From: Pseudomonadota bacterium
GTDB lineage: Bacteria > Bdellovibrionota_B > Oligoflexia > Oligoflexales > Bin106
Assembly (NCBI GenBank): GCA_026710525.1
Contig: JAPOQT010000143.1
Location: forward strand, 1-5,242
Reading direction: 5' to 3'
DNA length: 5,242 bases
The notes under the pieces were generated by a model. The model was not told where the DNA came from and did no database searches. It saw only the letters and a list, made by a program, of their open reading frames with translations. Position 1 is the stretch's first letter. Every line of letters starts with the position of its first letter. This document shows, in pieces, positions 1-5,029 of the stretch. A program made the translations under genes and the position numbers.

Positions 1-671
1 GTCGGCTTATTTATGATGATGAGTTGATTGCTGATATTGCCCAAATATCTGCTGATGTAAAAGCGATGATTAGTCCTGCTCGGCAACTCACGGTGGATTT
101 AAAGTATCAAAGTGAGTTAACCAGTGATACGGCTATTCAGCATTATTTTTATTCGATGCTCAGCTTTAATCCCAGTAGGACCTACCTCCTTGGTGTGACG
201 AGTTATCCAGTAGCACAAATTGAGAAAAAAGAAGTGATTACGAAAGTTAGTGAAGAAGATCGTGAGCAAGTTAATACAACAGAACAAGTCATAAATGATG
301 ATCCGGCAGTCCGTTTTAGTGCCCAAATTGCTCAGCGCTGGCATCAAATAGCTTTTCGATTTGGTTTGTTTGAAGGCAGTGGTGGTTTAGCAGTAGATCT
401 GTTTTTACTGAGTGATCGGCTGCGCTTCTCGGGTGAAGCATTTAATTTTGTTGGTGAATCATCGATGCGTCAATTTGCCCGGATGAAGCTATACTCCACC
501 ATCTACCTTAATAATCACATTTTTGCTTCCCTAGGGCTAGCTGATATGACCCGTTATGCTGCACCTAATGAAGAGCTCTGGTTGGCTGTAAGACCTTTCT
601 TAGGAGGTGGCTTTCAGTTTACTGATAACGACATTAAAAACGTTATGAGCGCAGCTTCCTTTGCCTTCTAA
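1..671 (+). CDS. MCE/MlaD-like lipid transport substrate-binding protein, C-terminal part (5' truncated by window edge)
   Basis: Open from the left edge (codons in frame from base 3) to TAA at 669-671, about 222 residues. A TTG at 24 is in frame, but reading continues upstream through RLIYDDEL, so the true start lies outside the window. The segment looks like the tail of MCE-domain proteins (MlaD type, periplasmic component of ABC phospholipid transporters). It opens with an LIYDDEL-like segment, which in these proteins follows the helical region, then an amphipathic helix, then a long strand-rich tail with YYLLG-like (TYLLGVTSYP), RFSAQIAQRW, GLFEGSGGLAVDLFLLSDRLRFSGEAF and GGGFQFTDNDIKNVM segments, as I recall them from deltaproteobacterial homologues. 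The MCE domain itself would be upstream and is not visible. The expected role is carrying lipids between inner and outer membranes; partner ABC genes are not in the window. The next gene converges on it after 8 nt with no recognisable terminator. Family confident, exact function less so. Confidence 0.72.
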   Translation, partial: RLIYDDELIADIAQISADVKAMISPARQLTVDLKYQSELTSDTAIQHYFYSMLSFNPSRTYLLGVTSYPVAQIEKKEVITKVSEEDREQVNTTEQVINDDPAVRFSAQIAQRWHQIAFRFGLFEGSGGLAVDLFLLSDRLRFSGEAFNFVGESSMRQFARMKLYSTIYLNNHIFASLGLADMTRYAAPNEELWLAVRPFLGGGFQFTDNDIKNVMSAASFAF

Positions 672-679
672 AGTTACGG

Positions 680-1558
680 CTATTCTAGAACAAGGCCAAT
701 ATCTTCAACAAACTTATCCAAAGCCATTTTTTTCAAAGTGTCACGGTTATTTTGTTGTTCGGCTGGTAAAGCCAGCACAGCGTTCTGATAATGTTTGACA
801 AAATAATCAATGGAGCATTGTTCGTAGCCGGTAACAAAATCGTCACTCCCATAGAAGCCAGAGTACATTTTAGCCCAAGATCTATCACCCCACTGGGGAG
901 CTTGGCCGTAAACCTGGTAACCTCGAGCAAATGTTTCAGTGTCCCAGGCAAAATCATGACCAAGACAGGCGTCACCACGGTAGTCAAATTGTTTACACCG
1001 ATAGCCATCACCAGAGAGCATCCAAAACAAAAAAGCACAATAGTCAGGGCCACCCGTTATACCTAAAACATCGAGTCCAGATTGACCACAAATATGATGA
1101 AGATTCCACTGATCCATCAAATCAACATCCACCTGAAAATAACCTGAGCATCGGCCTGAATAGCAATAAGGGCTGACAAAGGCAAAGTCATACACCCCCC
1201 AAGTATCCACATGGCCTTCTGATTCATAGTCTTTGAGCATCGCGAAAAACGCAACAGGCAGAATAAAAAATTCAGGATCTCTGATCATATTCCGTAGCAT
1301 TTGATGAGTGCCACGAGCTATTTCCATGGCCTGAGTATTGATGGTCTCTGGTGATGCGTTAGCTCTTGTGAGAATTTTTTTTAGGACATGGCGAGATACT
1401 TCGTATGTGGAGGGATAAATAGTGTTGCATCTGAGTTGTGATCCCCAAAGTCCGTTATTAGGCGATGAGGCAGAGATGAGTAAAATAGCTAATAAACAAA
1501 TCACGAAACTCACAACCAAACAACTATGTTTCTGGTGACGTAAAAATAGCTGTAGCAT
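680..1558 (-). CDS. Exported cysteine-rich protein, possible lysozyme-like (peptidoglycan hydrolase) fold
   Basis: 292 residues; ATG at 1558-1556 with GAAAGG (1568-1563 read on the - strand) 4 nt upstream, stop TAG at 682-680. A hydrophobic segment at residues about 13-30 (CLVVSFVICLLAILLISA) is a signal peptide or signal anchor; no convincing lipobox. The exported part has eight cysteines (44, 132, 137, 157, 174, 188, 198, 248), an even number compatible with disulfides, and is rich in Trp, Tyr and Phe. I do not recognise the family. Two short motifs recall lysozyme-like enzymes: YESEG (111-115), then SGYFQVD (138-144), similar to the ES...GLMQVD arrangement of goose-type lysozymes and SLT domains; and FARGYQVYG (210-218), similar to the FA..YNGPG segment of N-acetylmuramidases. 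E112 would be the candidate catalytic acid. This is motif-level inference. It is a single gene, divergent from pilM and convergent with the MlaD-like gene, so it belongs to neither operon. A role in opening the wall for pili is only suggested by position. Confidence 0.8.
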   Translation of the reverse strand: MLQLFLRHQKHSCLVVSFVICLLAILLISASSPNNGLWGSQLRCNTIYPSTYEVSRHVLKKILTRANASPETINTQAMEIARGTHQMLRNMIRDPEFFILPVAFFAMLKDYESEGHVDTWGVYDFAFVSPYCYSGRCSGYFQVDVDLMDQWNLHHICGQSGLDVLGITGGPDYCAFLFWMLSGDGYRCKQFDYRGDACLGHDFAWDTETFARGYQVYGQAPQWGDRSWAKMYSGFYGSDDFVTGYEQCSIDYFVKHYQNAVLALPAEQQNNRDTLKKMALDKFVEDIGLVLE

Positions 1559-1611
1559 AGGACCTTTCTTAAAAATGAAACCATATTAATCAACTTACCG
1601 TAACTCGTGGG

Positions 1612-1630
1612 GAAATCTGTTAAAGATTTC
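1612..1630. repeat. Perfect 7-bp inverted repeat, 5-nt loop
   Basis: GAAATCT (1612-1618), GTTAA loop, AGATTTC (1624-1630). The arms are exactly complementary. If the 680-1558 gene starts transcription near 1638, this lies in its leader and could form a small AU-rich hairpin; as DNA it could equally be an operator. No T-tract follows on either strand, so it is not a typical terminator. Confidence 0.45.
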
Positions 1631-1644
1631 TGATTAAAGCCGTC

Positions 1645-1674
1645 ACTATAACATGAATTACCTAGTAAGGTAAA
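1645..1674 (-). promoter_or_regulatory. Candidate sigma-70-type promoter for the 680-1558 gene
   Basis: On the - strand: TTTACC (1674-1669) as -35, an 18-nt spacer, and TATAGT (1650-1645, five of six matches to TATAAT) as -10. Transcription would start near 1638, giving a leader of about 80 nt. The -35 is weak (four of six), and its sequence overlaps the TTACC/GGTAA inverted repeat at 1658-1673, which could be a repressor or activator site. Confidence 0.3.
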
Positions 1675-1730
1675 GATCATATATGTGTAACAATGGAACT
1701 AAGAGATTCTGGAGAATTCATCCCGGTGCT

Positions 1731-1757
1731 TTGACAGAAGTTCCTGGCAGATATTAG
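1731..1757 (+). promoter_or_regulatory. Candidate sigma-70-type promoter for the pilM operon
   Basis: A perfect -35 hexamer TTGACA lies at 1731-1736. The best -10 is TATTAG at 1752-1757 (four of six), with a short 15-nt spacer. Transcription would start near 1764, about 34 nt before the pilM ATG. The consensus -35 and the position support it; the poor -10 and short spacer weaken it. Confidence 0.35.
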
Positions 1758-1797
1758 GGAAATTTCGAAGGAAATAGCTGAGAAATGGCGGTGTGAA

Positions 1798-2865
1798 ATG
1801 TTTTACAAAAAGGATTTGGTGGCTGTTGATATTGGGTCATCATGTATTAAGGTGTTAGAGTATCAGTGTCAGAACAATAACAAATACCATCTTATATCAC
1901 AACCAATGGTGGAGTCTATCCCAAGGGGTATCATTGAACGTGGCGAAATTAGTGATGCGGCTGAGCTGTCGAAGATTTTTAAGGTCCTGTGTAGTCGATC
2001 AAAGCTGATTTCAAGAATTAAACGATGCTCTTTATCCATTGGTAGTGGTGCCACAATCGTACGACGCTTTGAGATCGATGATGTTTCAGGTGCTGGTGAT
2101 CTCGGTGAGCGTGTTGGTCAGCAGGCTGACCAAGCTTTGAGTAATTTTGATGAGCTCCAGTGGGGTTATTCAGTCCTGGGTACTGATGCTGTTGGTAAAA
2201 CAGCTGTGGTTTTTTGTGCCATCAAGATAGATGTTATTGAGTCATATTTATCGGTGATTCATGGTGCTGGTATTAAAGCAGGAGTGATTGATTCATCGAT
2301 CACTTCCGTATCTAATGCCTTCTTACATAATTATGAAAATCTATCCGGTATGAATATGGTCATCGATATTGGCGCGTCGAGTTCGAATCTTATTTGTTTT
2401 GTTAATAATCAGTTTGCTTTTGCTCGAACCTTTAATATTGGTGGTGATTATTACACGTCATGCTTAGCGAATGATCTTGGTATCGAGCAGGAGCGTGCTG
2501 AAAGTTTAAAAGCTAACCTAGCACAGAGTGGTAATATTCCTCCTCAGGTCGCACAATCACTGATCAAAGCTCATGAATCATTCGTCACCGAAGTATCCCT
2601 ATCGATAGATTACTTTAATCGTAGCAGTATTGGACTCAGTTTAGGTGACATGAAATTACAGTCAATATTTCTTGTTGGTGGGGGTAGTAAAATCCCAGGA
2701 CTTGTTGATACCATTTCCACCAAATTGCAAGTGAATGCGAGTCGGTTTAATCCATTTAGACGCATTGTTCCTAAGATATCTCGCTCACAGCGGAGAGATC
2801 TTGAAGAAATGGGTTCATTTTTTGGTGTGTCTTCAGGTTTAGCTATCCGTCGGGTGGGAGATTAG
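1798..2865 (+). CDS. pilM: PilM, actin-like ATPase of the type IV pilus inner-membrane platform
   Basis: 355 residues, normal PilM length. It is a cytoplasmic, FtsA/actin-like protein that binds ATP and the N-terminal tail of PilN, connecting the motor side to the alignment complex. Visible motifs: phosphate-1 loop DIGSS at 11-15 within the typical start MFYKKDLVAVDIGSSCIKVLE; the LGTDAVGKTAVVFCAIK strand region at 127-143 followed by AGIKAGVIDSSITSVSNAF; phosphate-2 DIGASSSNL at 190-198; NIGGDYYT at 213-220; ERAESLK at 232-238; the adenosine loop FLVGGGSKIPGL at 291-302; and NPFRRI near 318-323. The IPF-type motif usually found before the LGTD region is replaced by LSNFDEL. The start at 1798 matches the family N-terminus, but its ribosome binding site is poor (only GGTG at 1790-1793; AAGGA at 1768-1772 is too far). 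It is the first gene of the operon; the stop is 16 nt before the pilN ATG. Confidence 0.95.
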   Translation: MFYKKDLVAVDIGSSCIKVLEYQCQNNNKYHLISQPMVESIPRGIIERGEISDAAELSKIFKVLCSRSKLISRIKRCSLSIGSGATIVRRFEIDDVSGAGDLGERVGQQADQALSNFDELQWGYSVLGTDAVGKTAVVFCAIKIDVIESYLSVIHGAGIKAGVIDSSITSVSNAFLHNYENLSGMNMVIDIGASSSNLICFVNNQFAFARTFNIGGDYYTSCLANDLGIEQERAESLKANLAQSGNIPPQVAQSLIKAHESFVTEVSLSIDYFNRSSIGLSLGDMKLQSIFLVGGGSKIPGLVDTISTKLQVNASRFNPFRRIVPKISRSQRRDLEEMGSFFGVSSGLAIRRVGD

Positions 2866-2881
2866 ATGCAGGAGAAGGTTG

Positions 2882-3511
2882 ATGGCTGATATTAATATTA
2901 ACTTGGTTCCTTATGAGGAACTTGAGAATAAATTTTGGTTTGTTATTGAGATCGCGAGTATCGTTATGGTTGTCATAATGCTTAACGCTTTTTCGAGTAA
3001 GCAAACCGCTCATATTCGTCGTGATATTGAGAGTATTAATGTAAAAATCAGTGAAAATAAACAGAGTATCGACAATATTAAAGACGAAGTAGACGCCTTA
3101 GAATCTATTAAAGAAGATATTGCCGCCATGGAGTCAAAAATAGACGCAGCTAATCGGGTGAGTGTGTCAGAATTCGCTAGATTCGAAGGGGTGATATTGT
3201 TGGAAGCTATGAGCTCACTCAAACCAGAGGGTATGTGGTACAAAGACCTTGAGATTAATTCTGATAGTAAGAGAGTTACCATCACAGGTCATATGCACCA
3301 AGCTAATGCCCTTGCTGATTTCATTGTGGCCTTAAGAAGTACCCAGGGCTCAGTGAATCAAAATAGAGACTTAAGGTCCCGAATTTATTTTGAAGATATT
3401 TCTATCGGAGATATTACTGGGGATAACTTTTCGATACCAGGTATCGATCAGTCTCTGGATGTCTTAGGATTTAGAATAGAATTTAATTATGTCGAGCGTT
3501 CAGCCTTATAA
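2882..3511 (+). CDS. pilN: PilN, type IV pilus inner-membrane alignment protein
   Basis: 209 residues from ATG 2882. The TTG three bases earlier (2879) would add one residue, but AGGAG at 2870-2874 lies 7 nt from the ATG and favours it. The protein is a bitopic inner-membrane component that binds PilM through its cytoplasmic tail and PilO through its periplasmic part. Order: ININLVP at 4-10, the variant of the INLLP motif that docks in the PilM cleft; a transmembrane helix at about 18-37; a charged coiled coil at about 41-90; then a ferredoxin-like PilN domain, including MWYKDLEINSDSKRVTITGHM at 118-138 and a helix ANALADFIVALRST at 141-154. The C-terminal part from about 160 (sequence NRDLRSRIYFEDISIG and onward) ends in a strand GFRIEFNYVE. 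Length and architecture are ordinary. The presence of a clean PilM-docking motif beside a clean PilM indicates an intact complex. Confidence 0.92.
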   Translation: MADININLVPYEELENKFWFVIEIASIVMVVIMLNAFSSKQTAHIRRDIESINVKISENKQSIDNIKDEVDALESIKEDIAAMESKIDAANRVSVSEFARFEGVILLEAMSSLKPEGMWYKDLEINSDSKRVTITGHMHQANALADFIVALRSTQGSVNQNRDLRSRIYFEDISIGDITGDNFSIPGIDQSLDVLGFRIEFNYVERSAL

Positions 3512-3553
3512 ACGTTGCACTGGCGAGAGTCACTTAACAAGGAAGTTTCACCA

Positions 3554-4210
3554 ATGGAAGAATTATTAGAGCGTTATAAGTCACTGCCGATACCGGTGCG
3601 CATTTTAGGGGCTGTTGTTTTGTCTAGCTTCATTATTTGGACCATGCTTCTAGGGGAGAAGTACCAGTTAGCAAAAGACGAACTTGATGGATTGCAAACG
3701 AGTCTTGAGAGTTCTAATAATGAACTTGATAGGAGTCAGAAGACTCTTGAATCAGGGAAAACAGAGAGTGACTTAGAGGCGGAACTTGATCTTTTAGAGC
3801 AAAAATTTGAGCAGGCTAAAAACTCTCTTCCCACTGAGTTTTTTATTGATAAAATTCTCAAAGATATTTCCAGATTTGCTGAGTACAGTGGGATCAAAGT
3901 AGATACGATATCGCCTCAAGATGAGAATGTTCAAGGTGGTGACTATCAGTATTATGAAATTCCCATTGATCTCACTATTACGGGGACTTATGAAGACTGT
4001 GGTCGGTTTTATAGTTTTCTTGCCCAGCTTGAGACCATGGTTCATATTCGCAATATTTCTATGACCCAAACAGAAATAGTCGTTGAGGGTGATGACACTC
4101 AAGAGGATGAGAATGAGAGTTACGATAGTTTTGAGCGGAAGTTAGCGGCAGCAAGGGCTAGCTACCAAGTGGAATCTAAGTCAACCATGGTATTATTTCG
4201 CTCTTCATAG
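3554..4210 (+). CDS. pilO: PilO, type IV pilus inner-membrane alignment protein
   Basis: 218 residues from ATG 3554. An in-frame TTG at 3515 would add 13 residues, but AAGGAAG at 3539-3545 sits 8 nt before the ATG, and MEELLERYKSLPIPVRILG is the usual PilO beginning. Bitopic, and forms heterodimers with PilN that hold PilP. Order: short cytoplasmic tail with LPIPVRI at 11-17; transmembrane helix about 16-33; periplasmic coiled coil about 36-92; core domain from LPTEFFIDKILKDISRFAEYSG (92-113) through YYEIPIDLTITGTYEDCGRFYSFLAQL (133-159) to VHIRNISM (163-170). Between the strand TEIVVEG and the closing strand TMVLFRSS there is an acidic stretch (about 179-194, DDTQEDENESYDSFE) and a helix. 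That insert looks acidic for the family, but I cannot measure conservation. Spacing from pilN is 42 nt and to the pilP ATG 27 nt. Confidence 0.92.
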   Translation: MEELLERYKSLPIPVRILGAVVLSSFIIWTMLLGEKYQLAKDELDGLQTSLESSNNELDRSQKTLESGKTESDLEAELDLLEQKFEQAKNSLPTEFFIDKILKDISRFAEYSGIKVDTISPQDENVQGGDYQYYEIPIDLTITGTYEDCGRFYSFLAQLETMVHIRNISMTQTEIVVEGDDTQEDENESYDSFERKLAAARASYQVESKSTMVLFRSS

Positions 4211-4237
4211 TTGAGGGGCTATCAAAAGGGAAGTTAT

Positions 4238-4918
4238 ATGAAGATTCTGACGGTCTTGTTGAGCCTACTTCTGTTACCAATGGGGTTACTCGTTAATTAT
4301 AGCTACGCCCAGGATGATAACGAGTATAACGAAGAAGATTATGATGACTATGAAGATGACTATGAAGATGACTATGAAGATGTGTCGTCAGAAGAAGACG
4401 CAATGGTAGAGATTGGTGTTGTGGATGAGAAACTTAGTGTACCCAAGGACCCAGTTCAGATCAGTGACATGACGTACCAATTTGCCATTATGAAGGATAA
4501 GGACCCCTTTATTCCCCATGTTTCGATAGCCCACTTTAATAAAACTTTTTCAACCACCATGACACCTATTGATAGTAGTAAGTTTAAAAAAGAAGCAGAT
4601 CTTAATAAGTTACAAAACATTGATAATATCGAAGAAAATGTGAATATTATTGGTATTTGGAAAAGCCATGATATGGCGAGAGCTTTGATTTCGGCACCCG
4701 GTGTGGATGGGGCAATCGTGGAGCCAGGAAATTATCTTGGCAAGAACAAGGGTAAAATCATTGCTATAAAATCAGAGAGTATCGTTGTGAGGGAAATTTC
4801 TTTGGATAAAGATGAGGATAATCTCGAAATGATCAAGGATATTGTGATTCACTTTCAAGGAGTACAAGGTACAACTAAAGTGAGGCAAATGAGGCAAAGA
4901 TCGAGTGGAGATGAGTGA
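4238..4918 (+). CDS. pilP: PilP, periplasmic linker between PilNO and the PilQ secretin
   Basis: 226 residues from ATG 4238. AAGGGA at 4226-4231 is 6 nt upstream and the signal peptide begins there; the in-frame TTG at 4211 is rejected. A signal peptide at 1-24 ends YSYA before Gln25, an SPase I-type site. There is no cysteine anywhere, so unlike many PilP proteins this one is not lipid-anchored. Residues 26-55 are an acidic, tyrosine-rich tract with DDYE three times (36-47). The PilP core follows: KDKDPF at 86-91, then a beta domain from NIDNIEENVNIIGIWKS (about 127-143), ALISAPGVDGAIVEPGNYLGKNKGKIIAI (149-177) and a C-terminal strand DIVIHFQG (201-208). This is the fold that binds the N-terminal domains of PilQ. 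The flexible acidic tract takes the place of the linker that contacts PilN-PilO in other species. It is the last gene visible before a 111-nt spacer. Confidence 0.9.
   Translation: MKILTVLLSLLLLPMGLLVNYSYAQDDNEYNEEDYDDYEDDYEDDYEDVSSEEDAMVEIGVVDEKLSVPKDPVQISDMTYQFAIMKDKDPFIPHVSIAHFNKTFSTTMTPIDSSKFKKEADLNKLQNIDNIEENVNIIGIWKSHDMARALISAPGVDGAIVEPGNYLGKNKGKIIAIKSESIVVREISLDKDEDNLEMIKDIVIHFQGVQGTTKVRQMRQRSSGDE
4343..4382 (+). repeat. 12-bp in-frame tandem repeat in pilP (3 full copies plus 4 bases)
   Basis: GATGACTATGAA is repeated perfectly at 4343-4354, 4355-4366 and 4367-4378, followed by GATG. It begins on a codon boundary and encodes Asp-Asp-Tyr-Glu three times. Because the unit is four codons, gain or loss of copies would keep the reading frame. 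Confidence 0.9.
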
Positions 4919-5000
4919 AGTCACCTCTCGAGCTTAGTAAGCAAAAAGTGTGTTGCTGTGGTTTAGGAAAATCAGGTTACAATAATAGTTGGTGACTTTA
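4916..5000 (+). promoter_or_regulatory. Long-range RNA stem spanning the pilP-downstream gene spacer
   Basis: TGAAGTCACC (4916-4925), starting at the pilP stop codon, pairs with GGTGACTTTA (4991-5000): nine Watson-Crick pairs and one G-U. It encloses 65 nt that contain smaller possible stems such as GCTT/AAGC (4932-4935 with 4939-4942). No U-tract follows, so it is not an intrinsic terminator. It could set the mRNA ratio or stability between pilP and the next gene. It may also be chance; base pairing was found by eye. Confidence 0.3.
4953..4983 (+). promoter_or_regulatory. Weak candidate internal promoter for the gene at 5030
   Basis: TACAAT at 4978-4983 matches the -10 consensus at five of six positions. 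The only -35-like element is TTGCTG (4953-4958, three of six) with a long 19-nt spacer. Offered as a possible second start for the downstream gene because the spacer here is larger than the others in the operon. Confidence 0.2.
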
Positions 5001-5029
5001 ATCCAGGTAATTTGATAGGCAATTAAGTA

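Larger units (their letters stand above)
1559..1797. other. Divergent intergenic region upstream of pilM and the 680-1558 gene
   Basis: 239 nt with no credible gene. It carries candidate promoters in both directions, a perfect inverted repeat at 1612-1630 and a TTACC/GGTAA inverted pair at 1658-1673, listed separately. I looked for the sigma-54 pattern GG-N10-GC on the pilM side and found none. Confidence 0.7.

Noticed and set aside
625..646. ATAACG...CGTTAT inverted repeat near the end of the MlaD-like gene, considered as terminator of the convergent gene
   Set aside because: Only 6 bp with a 10-nt loop, AT-rich, inside coding sequence, and no T-tract after it in the - direction.
683..733. 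TTCTAGAA palindrome (683-690) and a 7-T run (727-733) as a terminator for the MlaD-like gene
   Set aside because: The palindrome has no loop and is far from the T run, and there is no GC-rich stem just before the T run.
733..1053. - strand 106-codon frame overlapping the 680-1558 gene
   Set aside because: Different frame of the same strand, hydrophobic by frame shadow; the longer frame has the cysteine pattern and export signal.
791..1176. Open frames on the + strand inside the - strand gene (791-1066 and 931-1176)
   Set aside because: They have no signal, no ribosome site of note and an unnatural composition; the opposite-strand 292-residue frame with signal sequence and a good ribosome site explains the DNA.
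1690..1797. Sigma-54 (GG-N10-GC) promoter for pilM, as is common for pilus genes
   Set aside because: Each GG in this stretch was checked; none has GC at the right spacing. The TGGCAG at 1745-1750 is followed by GG, not GC.
3010..3285. - strand frame opposite pilN
   Set aside because: Ser/Leu/Ile-rich antisense shadow of the charged PilN coiled coil.
3515..3553. TTG start for PilO adding 13 residues
   Set aside because: The ATG at 3554 has a strong ribosome site 8 nt upstream and matches the usual PilO N-terminus.
3794..4102. - strand frame opposite pilO
   Set aside because: Antisense shadow of a clearly recognisable PilO core domain.
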